DNA of 64,000 nucleotides from the NCBI RefSeq assembly GCF_001590795.1, contig NZ_JXDL01000001.1, positions 2,034,421-2,098,420 on the forward strand, given 5' to 3'. A program made the translations under genes and the position numbers. Each line of letters opens with the position of its first letter. Positions within the stretch are counted from its first letter, which is position 1. The notes beneath the pieces are model-generated. The model saw only the letters and a list, made by a program, of their open reading frames with translations. It ran no database searches and had not been told where the DNA came from. Source of the stretch: Bradyrhizobium sp. AT1 (GTDB lineage Bacteria > Pseudomonadota > Alphaproteobacteria > Rhizobiales > Xanthobacteraceae). Below are positions 25,202 through 34,985 of the stretch, in pieces.

Positions 25202-26374
25202 GTGAAGCGGAACCTCACCATTGCGCTCGTAACGCTCGTCGTGATCCTCGGCGGCGCAGGCTTCTGGTTTCTCGGCATCGACCGGAAGGCGGCCGTGACG
25301 GCCACGCCGTTGCCCGCCGCAGTCCCCGTGGTCGCCGCGACCGTCACGGGCAAGGACGTTCCGATCTATCTACGCGGCATCGGCACGGTGATCGCCTACA
25401 ACACCGACGTGGTGCGAAGCCAGATTCAAGGACAGATCGTCAAGATCGCCTTCACCGAAGGACAGACGGTGAAGGCCGGCGACCTGCTCGCCCAGATCGA
25501 TCCACGGCCCTACGAAGCACAGATCGAGCAGCTGACCGCCAATCGCGACAGGGACCAGGCGCAGCTCGCCAATGCCGAGGCCAATCTCTCCCGCTACAAT
25601 CAGCTCGGCGACAAGGGCTATGCGACCCCGCAGCTGATCGAGACGCAGACCGCGCAGGTGGCGCAGCTCAAGGCCGCCGTGAAGGCGGACCAGGCCCAGA
25701 TCGACGAGGCCAATGTCCAGCTCAGCTACACGCGCCTGACGTCGGCGATTCCCGGCATCACCGGCGTTCGCCAGATCGACGTCGGCAACGTCATTCACCC
25801 GACCGATCCCAACGGCCTCGTCGTCGTCACTCAGATCGAGCCGATCTCGCTGCTGTTCACCCTGCCGCAAACGGACCTCCCCGTGATCCAGCAGCACGCC
25901 GCAAAGGGCGAGCTGAAGGTCATCGCCTACAGCCAGGACAACAAGATGAAGCTCGGTGAGGGCACGCTGCTGCTGGTCAACAACGAGATCGCAGGGACCA
26001 CCGGCACCGTCCAGCTCAAGGCGGTGTTTGCGAACCAAGAACATCGGCTCTGGCCGGGCCAGCTGGTGAACGCACGCCTGCTGCTCGAGATTCAGAAGGA
26101 TGCGCTCACCGTCGCCGGCTCGGCCGTGCAACAAGGCCCGAATGGCAGCTATGTCTATGTCGTCGCCAAGGACCAGACGGTCGCCCTGCGGCCCGTCCAC
26201 GTCGCGCAGATCAGCGACGGACAGGCCCTGATCGACCAGGGGCTGAAACCGGGCGACGTCGTCGTGGTCGACGGCCAGTATCGCCTGGCGGAAGGCAGCC
26301 GCGTTCATGAGCTGCACGGCAAGGCCGCGCGTGAAGCCGACCTGCAGAGCGCCGTGCAGGATGCGATCCCATGA
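25202..26374 (+). CDS. RND efflux periplasmic adaptor (MdtA-like)
   Basis: Membrane fusion protein of 390 residues anchored by an N-terminal helix (5-23). The lipoyl halves (VRSQIQGQIVKIAFTEGQTV) flank a helical hairpin (about 95-170), followed by the beta-barrel domain and membrane-proximal domain (VYVVAKDQTVALRPVHV). It bridges the inner-membrane pump to an outer-membrane channel. The start is GTG at 25202 after AAGGACG; a longer frame to 25052 overlaps the upstream gene. It overlaps the permease gene by ATGA (26371-26374). No outer-membrane channel gene is nearby. Confidence 0.93.
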   Translation: MKRNLTIALVTLVVILGGAGFWFLGIDRKAAVTATPLPAAVPVVAATVTGKDVPIYLRGIGTVIAYNTDVVRSQIQGQIVKIAFTEGQTVKAGDLLAQIDPRPYEAQIEQLTANRDRDQAQLANAEANLSRYNQLGDKGYATPQLIETQTAQVAQLKAAVKADQAQIDEANVQLSYTRLTSAIPGITGVRQIDVGNVIHPTDPNGLVVVTQIEPISLLFTLPQTDLPVIQQHAAKGELKVIAYSQDNKMKLGEGTLLLVNNEIAGTTGTVQLKAVFANQEHRLWPGQLVNARLLLEIQKDALTVAGSAVQQGPNGSYVYVVAKDQTVALRPVHVAQISDGQALIDQGLKPGDVVVVDGQYRLAEGSRVHELHGKAAREADLQSAVQDAIP

Positions 26375-29300
26375 ACCTTTCCGCGCCCTTCATCCTGCGG
26401 CCGATCGCAACCGCACTGTTGATGGCCGGCGTGCTGCTGTGCGGCCTTGCGGCCTATCCGCTGCTGCCTGTCGGTGCGCTGCCGAACGTCAACTATCCGA
26501 CCATCCAGATCTCGGCGCAACTGCCCGGCGCCGATCCCGGCACCATCGCCTCCTCGCTCGCCACGCCGCTCGAGCAGCAACTCAGCCAGATCCCCGGCAT
26601 CACGCAGCTCACCTCGTCAAGTGCGCTCGGCGTGGCACAGCTCACGGTGCAGTTCGAGCTAACGCGCACAGTGGACAGCGCGGCGGTAGACGTGCTCGCC
26701 GCGATCAATGCCGCTAGCCCCTTCCTGCCGCCGAACATCCCCTACCCGCCGACGATCAGGAAGGTGAATCCGGCGGAGACGCCGATCATGCTGCTCGCGC
26801 TGACGTCGGACTCGCTGCCGCTCACCACGGTCGACGCCTATGCAGAGAATATCCTGCTGCCGAAGATATCGCAGGTTCCCGGCGTCGGTCTCGTCGGCAT
26901 CGGCGGACAGCAGAAGCCCGCGATCCGCATCCGCGTCAATCCGCAGGCGCTTGCCGCCCGCGGCATCGGCCTCGAAGACGTCCGCAACGTCATCGCTGGC
27001 GCCAATGTCGACCTGCCCAAGGGCACGCTGAACAGTCCGCGTGTCACCTACACCCTGAACACCAACGACCAGCTGTTGAAGCCCGCGGCCTATGACGATC
27101 TCATCATCGCCTATCGCAACGGCTCGCCGGTGCGGATACGCGACGTCGGGACGGCGATCGAGGCGCCCGAAAACGATCTCCTGGCCGGCTGGTACGGCAA
27201 GGAGCGGGCCATCATCCTCGCAGTCCAGCGGGTGCCCGGCGCCAACGTCATCGAGACGGTCGACCGCATCAAGAAATTGCTGCCGCAACTGCAGGCCTCC
27301 GTTCCGCCCGCGATCAAGGTGACGGTCGCTGCCGATCGCACCGCCACCATCCGCGCCGCGGTCTCCGACGTCCAGTTCACGCTGCTGCTGACGGTCGCGC
27401 TCGTGGTGATGGTCATATTCCTGTTCCTGCGGAATTTCTGGGCTACCCTCATCCCGGCAATCACGGTTCCGCTGGCGCTGATCGGAACGTTCGCGGTCCT
27501 CTACGTGCTCGGCTACAGCCTCGACAACCTCTCGCTGATGGCGCTGTCGATCGCCGTCGGCTTCGTGGTCGACGATGCCGTCGTCGTCATCGAGAACATC
27601 GTGCGCCACCTCGAGCAGGGCATGACACCGCTGGAGGCCGCGCTCAAAGGCTCCAGTGAGATCGGCTTCACGATCGTCTCGATCACGCTGTCGCTGATCG
27701 CGGTGTTCATTCCGCTGTTCCTGATGGGCGGCTATGTCGGCAAGCTGTTCCAGGAATTCGCCGTTACGATCACCGCCTCGCTGCTGCTCTCACTGATCAT
27801 CTCGCTCACCCTGACGCCGATGATGTGCGCGCGCCTCTTGAAGGACCATTCACGAAGGAAGCACGGCCGGGTCTATCTGCTGTTCGAGCGAGGCTTCGAT
27901 GCCCTGCTCGCGCTCTACGCGCGGGGCCTTCGCGTCGTGCTTCGCCATCGTTTCGCGACGCTGCTGGTCATGCTCTCGACCATCGCGCTGACGGGCTACC
28001 TCTATGTGATCATCCCGAAGGGATTCTTCCCGCAGCAGGACACCGGACAGATCGTCGGCATCACCGAGGCCGCCCAGGACATCTCCTTCCCGGCAATGTC
28101 CGAACGCCAGCAGGCGATCGTCGGCATCCTTTCGAAAGACCCCGCGATCCAGTCGGTGGCGAGCTATATCGGTCCGGGCGGACCGACGGCAACGCTCAAC
28201 CAGGGGCGCATCTTCATCGTCCTGAAGCCCAAGCCGGAGCGCAAGGCCAGCGCCGACCAGATCATCGCGCGGCTGGGGCCAAAGCTGGCCCACATCCAGG
28301 GCATCACGCTCTACATGCAGGCGGCACAGGACATCACGATCGGCGCGCGCCTGTCGAAAACGCAATATCAGTACACGTTGACGGACGCCGATTCCAGCGA
28401 GCTCACCCATTGGTCGGCGATCTTCCTGGATAAGCTCCGCGCGCTCGACCTCATCACCGACGTCGCAAGCGACCAGGCCAATGCCGGCCCGCGTCTGGAG
28501 GTCACCGTCAATCGCGAGGTCGCCTCGAGCTTCGGCATCTTGCCCACCACGATCGACAATGCGCTCGACGATGCCTTCGGCCAGCGCATCGTCTCCACCA
28601 TGTTCACTTCGCTGAACCAGTACCACGTCGTGATGGAGGTCGATCCGCGCTTTCAGTACGGGCCCGAGGCGCTCAAGGACATCTACCTGAACTCGTCGAC
28701 CGGCCAGCAGGTCCCGCTGAGCACACTGGTCCACGCCGTCATCAAGCCGGCGCCGATCCTGATCAATCACCAGAGCCTGTTTCCTTCGGTGACGATCTCG
28801 TTCAACCTGAAGCCCGGCGTTGCGCTGGGCGATGCCGTGGCGGCGATCCAGAAGATCGAGACGGAAACCAACAAGCCCGCCTCGTTGTCGACCTCGTTCC
28901 AGGGCAACGCGCAGGCCTTTCAGTCCTCACTGCGAGGCACACCGCTGCTGATCGGGGCGGCGCTGATCGTGATCTACATCATCCTCGGCGTGCTCTACGA
29001 AAGCCTGATCCATCCCATCACGATCCTGTCGACGCTGCCCTCGGCGGGCATCGGCGCCCTGCTGCTGCTGCTGGCCGTCCACACGGATCTCAGCGTCATC
29101 GCCATTATCGGCATCATTCTCCTGATCGGCATCGTCAAGAAGAACGGCATCATGCTGGTCGATTTCGCCCTCGAGGTGGAGCGCCAGCAGGGGCTCAGTC
29201 CGGAACAGGCGATCTACCAGGCCTGCACATTGCGCTTCCGCCCGATCCTGATGACCACGATGGCGGCGCTGCTGGGCGGTGTGCCGCTGATGATCGGCAG

Positions 29301-29514
29301 CGGGACCGGCGCGGAGCTGCGCCAGCCGCTCGGCTACACGATCGTCGGCGGCCTGATGCTGTCGCAGGTGCTGACGCTCTACACCACGCCGGTGGTCTAT
29401 CTCTATCTCGACCGGCTCAGCAACTGGATCACCGGGCGCGCGCCGCACGCAGATGCGCCCTCCAACCCCTCCACGACCGAGGCAGAGACGGGACTGAGCC
29501 ATGAATCCGCTTGA
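26371..29514 (+). CDS. RND multidrug efflux permease (MdtB/AcrB type)
   Basis: Inner-membrane proton-driven pump of 1047 residues with the usual 12 helices in two repeats and two large periplasmic loops. Helix 4 carries the proton-relay Asp pair in AVGFVVDDAVVVIENIV, and the second repeat has GIILLIGIVKKNGIMLVDFA. The hydrophobic/amphiphilic efflux (HAE1) class is indicated by the N-terminal MNLSAPFILRPIATALL and the absence of metal-export signatures. The substrate is unknown. Coupled by ATGA to the adaptor upstream, and its 3' end overlaps a thioesterase gene by 14 bases, so the operon has at least three or four genes. Confidence 0.94.
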   Translation: MNLSAPFILRPIATALLMAGVLLCGLAAYPLLPVGALPNVNYPTIQISAQLPGADPGTIASSLATPLEQQLSQIPGITQLTSSSALGVAQLTVQFELTRTVDSAAVDVLAAINAASPFLPPNIPYPPTIRKVNPAETPIMLLALTSDSLPLTTVDAYAENILLPKISQVPGVGLVGIGGQQKPAIRIRVNPQALAARGIGLEDVRNVIAGANVDLPKGTLNSPRVTYTLNTNDQLLKPAAYDDLIIAYRNGSPVRIRDVGTAIEAPENDLLAGWYGKERAIILAVQRVPGANVIETVDRIKKLLPQLQASVPPAIKVTVAADRTATIRAAVSDVQFTLLLTVALVVMVIFLFLRNFWATLIPAITVPLALIGTFAVLYVLGYSLDNLSLMALSIAVGFVVDDAVVVIENIVRHLEQGMTPLEAALKGSSEIGFTIVSITLSLIAVFIPLFLMGGYVGKLFQEFAVTITASLLLSLIISLTLTPMMCARLLKDHSRRKHGRVYLLFERGFDALLALYARGLRVVLRHRFATLLVMLSTIALTGYLYVIIPKGFFPQQDTGQIVGITEAAQDISFPAMSERQQAIVGILSKDPAIQSVASYIGPGGPTATLNQGRIFIVLKPKPERKASADQIIARLGPKLAHIQGITLYMQAAQDITIGARLSKTQYQYTLTDADSSELTHWSAIFLDKLRALDLITDVASDQANAGPRLEVTVNREVASSFGILPTTIDNALDDAFGQRIVSTMFTSLNQYHVVMEVDPRFQYGPEALKDIYLNSSTGQQVPLSTLVHAVIKPAPILINHQSLFPSVTISFNLKPGVALGDAVAAIQKIETETNKPASLSTSFQGNAQAFQSSLRGTPLLIGAALIVIYIILGVLYESLIHPITILSTLPSAGIGALLLLLAVHTDLSVIAIIGIILLIGIVKKNGIMLVDFALEVERQQGLSPEQAIYQACTLRFRPILMTTMAALLGGVPLMIGSGTGAELRQPLGYTIVGGLMLSQVLTLYTTPVVYLYLDRLSNWITGRAPHADAPSNPSTTEAETGLSHESA

Positions 29515-29917
29515 GAAGGTGACCGCCGGCGCGACGGCGGAGAAGCTGGTGACCGTCACACCCGAGATGACGGTCGGCCATGTGGTCCCGGGAATGCCGG
29601 CAGTCTACGGCACGCCGACGATGATCCTGCACATGGAGATGGCCGCCGGATCGGCGGTTGCGCCGCTTCTGCCGGCGGGCCATGTCAGCGTCGGAATGAT
29701 GGTCAATGTCCGCCACCTGGCGGCGACACCCGTCGGCCGCTCGGTGCGCGCGATCGCCCGCGTCGTCGCGGTCGAAGCCAGGAGCGTCCTGTTCGAGGTC
29801 GAGGCCTGGGACGGCGACCGCAAGATCGGCGACGGCACCCATCGGCGCGGTGTTGTCGACGTGGCCGAGTTCGAGCGGCGCTTCGGCGTGACAAGACCAG
29901 CCATTGAGATGGCCTAG
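29501..29917 (+). CDS. FlK-like acyl-CoA thioesterase
   Basis: Hotdog-fold thioesterase of 138 residues resembling fluoroacetyl-CoA thioesterase FlK. Candidate catalytic residues Thr38, Glu46 and His72 have the same spacing (8 and 26) as Thr42, Glu50 and His76 of FlK. The segment NVRHLAATPVG matches the family. It would hydrolyse an acyl-CoA in the cytoplasm; fluoroacetyl-CoA specificity is not established, and many homologues act on unknown esters. The start overlaps the last 14 bases of the RND permease gene, implying co-expression with the pump, an odd pairing for a CoA enzyme. Confidence 0.8.
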   Translation: MNPLEKVTAGATAEKLVTVTPEMTVGHVVPGMPAVYGTPTMILHMEMAAGSAVAPLLPAGHVSVGMMVNVRHLAATPVGRSVRAIARVVAVEARSVLFEVEAWDGDRKIGDGTHRRGVVDVAEFERRFGVTRPAIEMA

Positions 29918-29986
29918 TCGTCCGATCGGAGTTTCGTGCGTTTTCGGCAAAGGTGCCGCGAAAACGCAAAAGAGGAGCTTCGGCAG

Positions 29987-30115
29987 ATGGGACTTTCCAT
30001 TTGCCGCTCGATCGTCGAAGCCCATGGAGGCCGGATCGGCGCGGAGCGCAGCGCCGCCCATGGGGGCGCCCGCTTCTGGTTCACCCTGCCGACATCCGTG
30101 GCGACGGATTGGCAA
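29987..30115 (+). pseudogene. C-terminal remnant of a histidine kinase
   Basis: The frame MGLSICRSIVEAHGGRIGAE, followed shortly by HGGARFWFTLPT, is the G2 box and last strand of a histidine kinase ATPase domain. Nothing upstream in frame encodes the rest. About 40 residues survive. It lies between the thioesterase and the YdeP-like gene and marks a rearrangement or deletion joint. Confidence 0.7.
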
Positions 30116-30142
30116 CAATCCGGTCTTCCGGCGATGCTTCAA

Positions 30143-32431
30143 TTACTCGGTGCCAGCCGAGCGCACCAGGCGGATCGGCACGCCCTTGTATGAGGGCGTG
30201 AAGCTGACGGGGTCACGGGCGTACAGCGGCACCAGCGGATTGGTCTCCGGATAGTACGCCGCACAGCAGCCGGCCGGAAAGGAATAGGCCACGACGCGGA
30301 AGTTGCGCACGATCCGCTCGGCGCCGTCGGTCGAGGCGGTGATCAGGTCGACGCGATCGCCGTCGGCAAGCCCACGCTTCTTCAACTCGCATTCGTCGAG
30401 GAACACCACGTCGCGCTGGCCGAACACGCCGCGATATCGATCGGACATCGAGTAGAGCGTGGTGTTGTACTGGTCATGGCTGCGTATGGTGGTGAGCCAC
30501 AGGACATCGTCGTCACTCAGCGGCGGATCCTCGCCGCAGCCCGGAAACACCAGGAAATTCGCCCTGCCCGACGGCGTCGCCCAGATGCGTTCGCGCGCCG
30601 TCGAAGTGAGATGGAATCCGCCGGGGACGCGGATGCGGGAGTTGTAGCCCTGGAAGATCGGGAACACCGCCTCGATCGCATCGCGGATGCGGTCGTAATC
30701 GGCGACGAACGCGTCCCAATCCACCACCGTGCGCCCGCCCAGCGTCGCCTTGGCGACGCCGGCGATGATCGCGATCTCGCTGAGCAGGTGCTCCGACGCC
30801 GGCTTGTTGCGTCCGCCGGACGCATGCACCATCGACATCGAATCTTCCACCGTGATCGACTGCGGTCCCGTCTCCTGGACGTCGATCTCGGTGCGGCCGA
30901 GACACGGCAGGATCAGGGCGGCGCGGCCGTGGATCAGGTGGCTGCGGTTGAGCTTGGTCGAGACGTGGACGGTGAGATCGAGCTTGCCGAGCGCCGCCCG
31001 GGTCGCCTGCCAGTCCGGAATGGCCGCGGCGAAATTGCCGCCCATCGCGAAGAAGGCCTTCACTTCGCCGCGGATCATCGCTTCCAGCGCCGTCACCACG
31101 TTATGTCCCGGCGCGGCCGGCGGCTTGAAGCCGAAGCGTTGCTCGAGGCGGTCGAGGAAGTCCGCCTTGGGAACCTCCGTAATACCCACGGTGCGATCGC
31201 CCTGCACGTTGGAATGACCGCGAACCGGGCAGACGCCGGCGCCCTTGCGCCCGACATTGCCGCGCAACAGAGCAAGGTTCGCGATCTGCTGGACGTTGCT
31301 CGCGCCGCGCCAGTGCTGGGTGACGCCCATGCCGTAGACGAGGATGGCCCGCTCCGCTTTCATATAGGCGCCGGCCGCATATTCCATGTCTTCGCGCGTC
31401 AGGCCGGACTGACGTTCGATATCGGGCCATTGCGTGCGCTTAAGGTCGTCGATCAAAGCCTCGACGCCGAGCGTGTGGCCGCGGATGAAATCCCAGTCCA
31501 GAATCTCCGGCTGCTCAGCCGCGCGGGCGGACTCGTCCGCCTCGACCAGTATCTTCATGATCCCCTTGAGGACGGCGACGTCGCCACCGACCCGCACCTG
31601 GAACAGCTTCGAGCTGATCGTCGTCGACGACAGCGTGATCATCTCGACCGGGCTCTGCGGCGCCTGGAAGCGCTCCAGCGCCCGCTCGCGGAACGGATTG
31701 AACGAGATGATGGAGGCGCCGCGGCGCGCCGCATTGCGCAGGCTCGTCATCATCCGCGGGCTGTTGGTGCCCGGATTCTGGCCGAAGATGAAGATGCAAT
31801 CGGCCTTGTCGAAATCCTCCAGCAGCACGGTGCCCTTGCCGACGCCGAGCGAGTGCGGCAGACCGACGCTGGTCGCCTCGTGGCACATGTTCGAGCAGTC
31901 GGGGAAATTGTTGGTGCCGTATTCGCGCACGAACAGCTGATAGAGGAAGGCGGCCTCGTTCGAGGTCCGCCCCGAGGTGTAGAACTCCGCCATGTTCGGA
32001 TCAGGCAGCGCCTGGAGCTCGCGCCCGATCGTCTCGAACGCATCGCTCCATTGCACCGGGAGATAGCGGTCGGATGCGGCATCGTAGGCCATCGGGTGGG
32101 TGAGCCGGCCGACCATTTCGAGCTCGTAGTCGCTCCAGCCCGCAAGCTCGGTGACGGTATGTTCGGCGAAGAATTCCGGCGTGCAGCGCTTCGATGTCGC
32201 CTCCCAGGCGACCGCCTTGCCGCCATTCTCGCAGAACTCGAACGACGATGTGTGCTTCGGATCGGGCCAGGCGCAACCCGGACAATCGAAGCCCTCCGGC
32301 TGGTTCATCCGGCGCAGGGTCGCCGCGCCCTTCAGCGGCACTCCCTGCAGCAGCAGAGCCTCGCCGAGCGCCTTGAGCGCACCCCAGCCGCCGGCGGGTT
32401 CACGATAGGGACGAACCGATTTCGTGGTCAT
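30143..32431 (-). CDS. YdeP/FdhF-like molybdopterin oxidoreductase
   Basis: Cytoplasmic molybdenum enzyme of 762 residues of the formate dehydrogenase H-related YdeP family. Visible parts are CPGCAWPD near the N-terminus, NMCHEATSVGL with a cysteine that could ligate Mo, IFIFGQNPGTNSPR for molybdopterin binding, GVCPVRGHSNVQGDR, and a C-terminal MGD-binding domain (TTIRSHDQYNTTLY). E. coli YdeP supports acid resistance, but its true substrate is uncertain. ATG at 32431 is preferred to TTG at 32446. It is divergent from an oxalate decarboxylase gene, which makes formate. FdhD, needed for this enzyme class, is encoded at 37353. Confidence 0.92.
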   Translation of the reverse strand: MTTKSVRPYREPAGGWGALKALGEALLLQGVPLKGAATLRRMNQPEGFDCPGCAWPDPKHTSSFEFCENGGKAVAWEATSKRCTPEFFAEHTVTELAGWSDYELEMVGRLTHPMAYDAASDRYLPVQWSDAFETIGRELQALPDPNMAEFYTSGRTSNEAAFLYQLFVREYGTNNFPDCSNMCHEATSVGLPHSLGVGKGTVLLEDFDKADCIFIFGQNPGTNSPRMMTSLRNAARRGASIISFNPFRERALERFQAPQSPVEMITLSSTTISSKLFQVRVGGDVAVLKGIMKILVEADESARAAEQPEILDWDFIRGHTLGVEALIDDLKRTQWPDIERQSGLTREDMEYAAGAYMKAERAILVYGMGVTQHWRGASNVQQIANLALLRGNVGRKGAGVCPVRGHSNVQGDRTVGITEVPKADFLDRLEQRFGFKPPAAPGHNVVTALEAMIRGEVKAFFAMGGNFAAAIPDWQATRAALGKLDLTVHVSTKLNRSHLIHGRAALILPCLGRTEIDVQETGPQSITVEDSMSMVHASGGRNKPASEHLLSEIAIIAGVAKATLGGRTVVDWDAFVADYDRIRDAIEAVFPIFQGYNSRIRVPGGFHLTSTARERIWATPSGRANFLVFPGCGEDPPLSDDDVLWLTTIRSHDQYNTTLYSMSDRYRGVFGQRDVVFLDECELKKRGLADGDRVDLITASTDGAERIVRNFRVVAYSFPAGCCAAYYPETNPLVPLYARDPVSFTPSYKGVPIRLVRSAGTE

Positions 32432-32667
32432 TTCGATGTCTCTCAATATGACAATTCCGGTGAGTTAAGGATCGCGCGGGCATCGCTGTCTTTTCAAAAC
32501 GAAGGCAATTTTTCCGATTGCGTACGCTGAAACTGGCCGGTCCGTCCCAGTGCATTCCGACAAAAAGAGCGCTGTTCCCGGAAGCTGAACCGGAGACCGG
32601 AAACTAGGCTTCGTGGCCGGAGCCCAAGGAAGCGGAGGGCTTTGAACGATTTCAGGAGGAACCAGAG

Positions 32668-33915
32668 ATGTTTTCGAGACGTGATCTACTGGCCGTGTCT
32701 GCGGCAGGCGCCGCCATGGTCGGCGCGAGTGCGCAGGCTGCAACCTTCGGCAATCCCGATGAGCCGCCGCAAGGCGCCATCAACGCCAGGAGCCCCGGAA
32801 GCCTGACCGATCCCGGTCCGCAGAATCCGGCATTGGCCAAGCAGTTTCCCTCGGTACAAACCCCGCCCGCAACCGACGTCGGCGGCCTGCCGATGGATTG
32901 GGCCTCGTTCAACAACGCGCCGAAGCGCATCCAGAATGGCGGCTGGGCTCGTCAAGTCACCGTCGAGGATTTCGCCATCTCCAAGGAGATCTCCGGCGTC
33001 AACATGCGCCTGGCCGCCGGCGGCATCCGCGAGCTGCACTGGCATCAGGCCGCCGAGTGGGCGATCATGACTTACGGCTCCTGCCGCATCACGGTGCTCG
33101 ACACGCAGGGGCGCCCCTATGTCGGCGACCTCAAGGCCGGCGACCTCTGGTATTTTCCGGCGGGGGCGCCGCACTCGCTGCAAGGCCTCGGGCCCGACGG
33201 CTGCGAGTTCGTGATCTGCTTCGACGACGGCCACGCCAACGAGTTCAACACGCTGCTGGTGACGGACTGGCTTGCCCACACTCCGCCCGAGGTGCTGGCA
33301 AAGAATTTCGGCGTCCCGGCCGACACCTTCTCGAAGATTCCGCTGCACAATCTCTGGATCTTCCAGGGGACGGTGCCCGGCGATCTCGCCGCCGATCGCG
33401 CCGCGATCACCAGGAACGCAGAAGCCCCGCCCTATCCCTTCATTTATTCGCTCGGCAGCTCGGCCCCGCTCAAGGAGAGTGCCGCCGGAAGTATCCGCGT
33501 CGCCGACAGCAGCAACTTCAAGGTCGCCACCACCATCGCCGCGGCACTGGTGACGATGCCGCCGGGCGCGGTGCGGGAGATGCACTGGCACCCGAATGCC
33601 GACGAGTGGCAGTATTACATCAAGGGCAAGGCGCGGATGACCGTGTTCGACACCGGTCCCAACGCGCTGACCACCGATTTCTCGGCCGGCGACATCGGCT
33701 ATGTCCGACGCAACCTCGGTCACTATGTCGAGAACGTCGGAGATACCGAGCTGCAGTTCATCGGTGTGTTCCGTGCACCCCGCTACGAAGAGGTCTCGCT
33801 CTCCAACTGGCTGACGCACACGCCGCCCAAGCTGGTGGCCCAGCATTTCAACATCGACGAGAAGCTGGTCGCGCAATGGCCGGTCAATGGCCCCGGCGTC
33901 ATGCCCAAGACCTGA
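32668..33915 (+). CDS. oxdC: Oxalate decarboxylase, bicupin
   Basis: Exported manganese enzyme of 415 residues converting oxalate to formate and CO2 while consuming a proton. A twin-arginine signal (MFSRRDLLAVSAAGAAMVGA) precedes two cupin domains. Domain 1 ligands are HWH at 124-126, Glu130 and His169; domain 2 has HWH at 306-308, Glu313 and His352. The catalytic lid keeps its Glu (Glu192 in DDGHANEF), as expected for a decarboxylase rather than an oxidase, although the classic SENST lid sequence is changed. AGGAGG precedes the ATG. The divergent neighbour is the YdeP-like oxidoreductase. Confidence 0.93.
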   Translation: MFSRRDLLAVSAAGAAMVGASAQAATFGNPDEPPQGAINARSPGSLTDPGPQNPALAKQFPSVQTPPATDVGGLPMDWASFNNAPKRIQNGGWARQVTVEDFAISKEISGVNMRLAAGGIRELHWHQAAEWAIMTYGSCRITVLDTQGRPYVGDLKAGDLWYFPAGAPHSLQGLGPDGCEFVICFDDGHANEFNTLLVTDWLAHTPPEVLAKNFGVPADTFSKIPLHNLWIFQGTVPGDLAADRAAITRNAEAPPYPFIYSLGSSAPLKESAAGSIRVADSSNFKVATTIAAALVTMPPGAVREMHWHPNADEWQYYIKGKARMTVFDTGPNALTTDFSAGDIGYVRRNLGHYVENVGDTELQFIGVFRAPRYEEVSLSNWLTHTPPKLVAQHFNIDEKLVAQWPVNGPGVMPKT

Positions 33916-33941
33916 ACAAGGACGTCAAGTGTCCCGAACGA

Positions 33942-33967
33942 GAAAGGCGCCGAAGCCGGCGCCTTTC
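33942..33967. terminator. Terminator between convergent oxdC and cydB
   Basis: GAAAGGCGCCG (33942-33952) pairs exactly with CGGCGCCTTTC (33957-33967) around a 4-base loop. CTTTGC follows on the plus strand and TCGTTCGG on the minus strand. It probably serves both genes. Confidence 0.75.
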
Positions 33968-33996
33968 CTTTGCTCCGCTGTTCGCACCTGCAGCCG

Positions 33997-34983
33997 TCAG
34001 TCGTAATCCGCCGCCATGTCCGTCTTGCCGCGAAAGACGCGATAACCCACGGCGACATAAAGCAGCATCAGCGGAAACACGAACAGGCCGGCACCCCAGA
34101 ACATGAAGGCGAGGCTTGCGCGGGGCGCCGCCGCCTCGTCTATCGTCACGACGAACGGGATCATGTAGGGCCAGAACGACAAGGCAAGCGTGCCGAAGGC
34201 CGACGCAAAGATCAGCGCCACCATGTGGAACGGCCAGTAATCGTCCCCGCGCAGGATACTGGTGGCGAGCATTGCGGCGGCGCCGGCGCCGATGAGGGGA
34301 AACGCGAACAGATAGGGTCGCTCGGTCCATCGGCGCAGGATTGGCAGATGCTCGACGAGGGCATGCGCGAAGACCACCACAAGGAAAGCCAGCACAGCGA
34401 CCGCGAGCAACGGGATCTGACGCCGCGTCGCTTCGCGGACCGGGCCCTCGCACTTTCGCACGAGCCAGCATGCACCGAGCAGCGCGTAGCCGAAGCACAG
34501 GCCGATCCCGCACAGGACCGAAAAGCCGGTGAGCCAGCCGAATGTTCCGCCGGTATATTCACCGTTGGAGAACTGCAGTCCCTCGACGAGCGCTCCGACC
34601 ATCGCGCCTTGCATGAAGCTGGCGGCAAATGATCCCATTGTGAAGCTGACGTCCCACACCCGGCGCGAACGCGAGGCCTTGCCGCGAAATTCGAACGCGA
34701 CACCGCGCAGGATCAATCCCAGCAGCATCACCACGACCGGGATGTAAAGAGCAGGCATCAGCATGGAATAGACCAGGGGGAACGCACCCCACATGATCAC
34801 GCCGGTGACGACGAGCCAGGTCTCGTTGCCGTCCCAGACCGGAGCGATCGTGCGCAGCATCTCCGCACGCCTCGCCTCGCCGTCAGCGAGGCCGAACAGC
34901 ATCCCGACGCCGAGATCGAACCCGTCCAGCAGAAGATAGATCAGAATGCTGATGGCCAGCAGCGCAACCCAGAACATCACCAT
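33997..34983 (-). CDS. cydB: Cytochrome bd-type quinol oxidase subunit II
   Basis: Inner-membrane subunit of 328 residues with eight or nine helices. It begins MVMFWVALLAISILIYLLLD and keeps the conserved DGFDLGVGMLFG and WDGNETWLV segments. It pairs with CydA in the terminal oxidase that reduces O2 at high affinity. A longer open frame to 35328 is a shadow of cydA. The start lies two bases after the cydA stop. No cydX-like small subunit was found downstream. Confidence 0.95.
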   Translation of the reverse strand: MVMFWVALLAISILIYLLLDGFDLGVGMLFGLADGEARRAEMLRTIAPVWDGNETWLVVTGVIMWGAFPLVYSMLMPALYIPVVVMLLGLILRGVAFEFRGKASRSRRVWDVSFTMGSFAASFMQGAMVGALVEGLQFSNGEYTGGTFGWLTGFSVLCGIGLCFGYALLGACWLVRKCEGPVREATRRQIPLLAVAVLAFLVVVFAHALVEHLPILRRWTERPYLFAFPLIGAGAAAMLATSILRGDDYWPFHMVALIFASAFGTLALSFWPYMIPFVVTIDEAAAPRASLAFMFWGAGLFVFPLMLLYVAVGYRVFRGKTDMAADYD

Positions 34984-34985
34984 GT

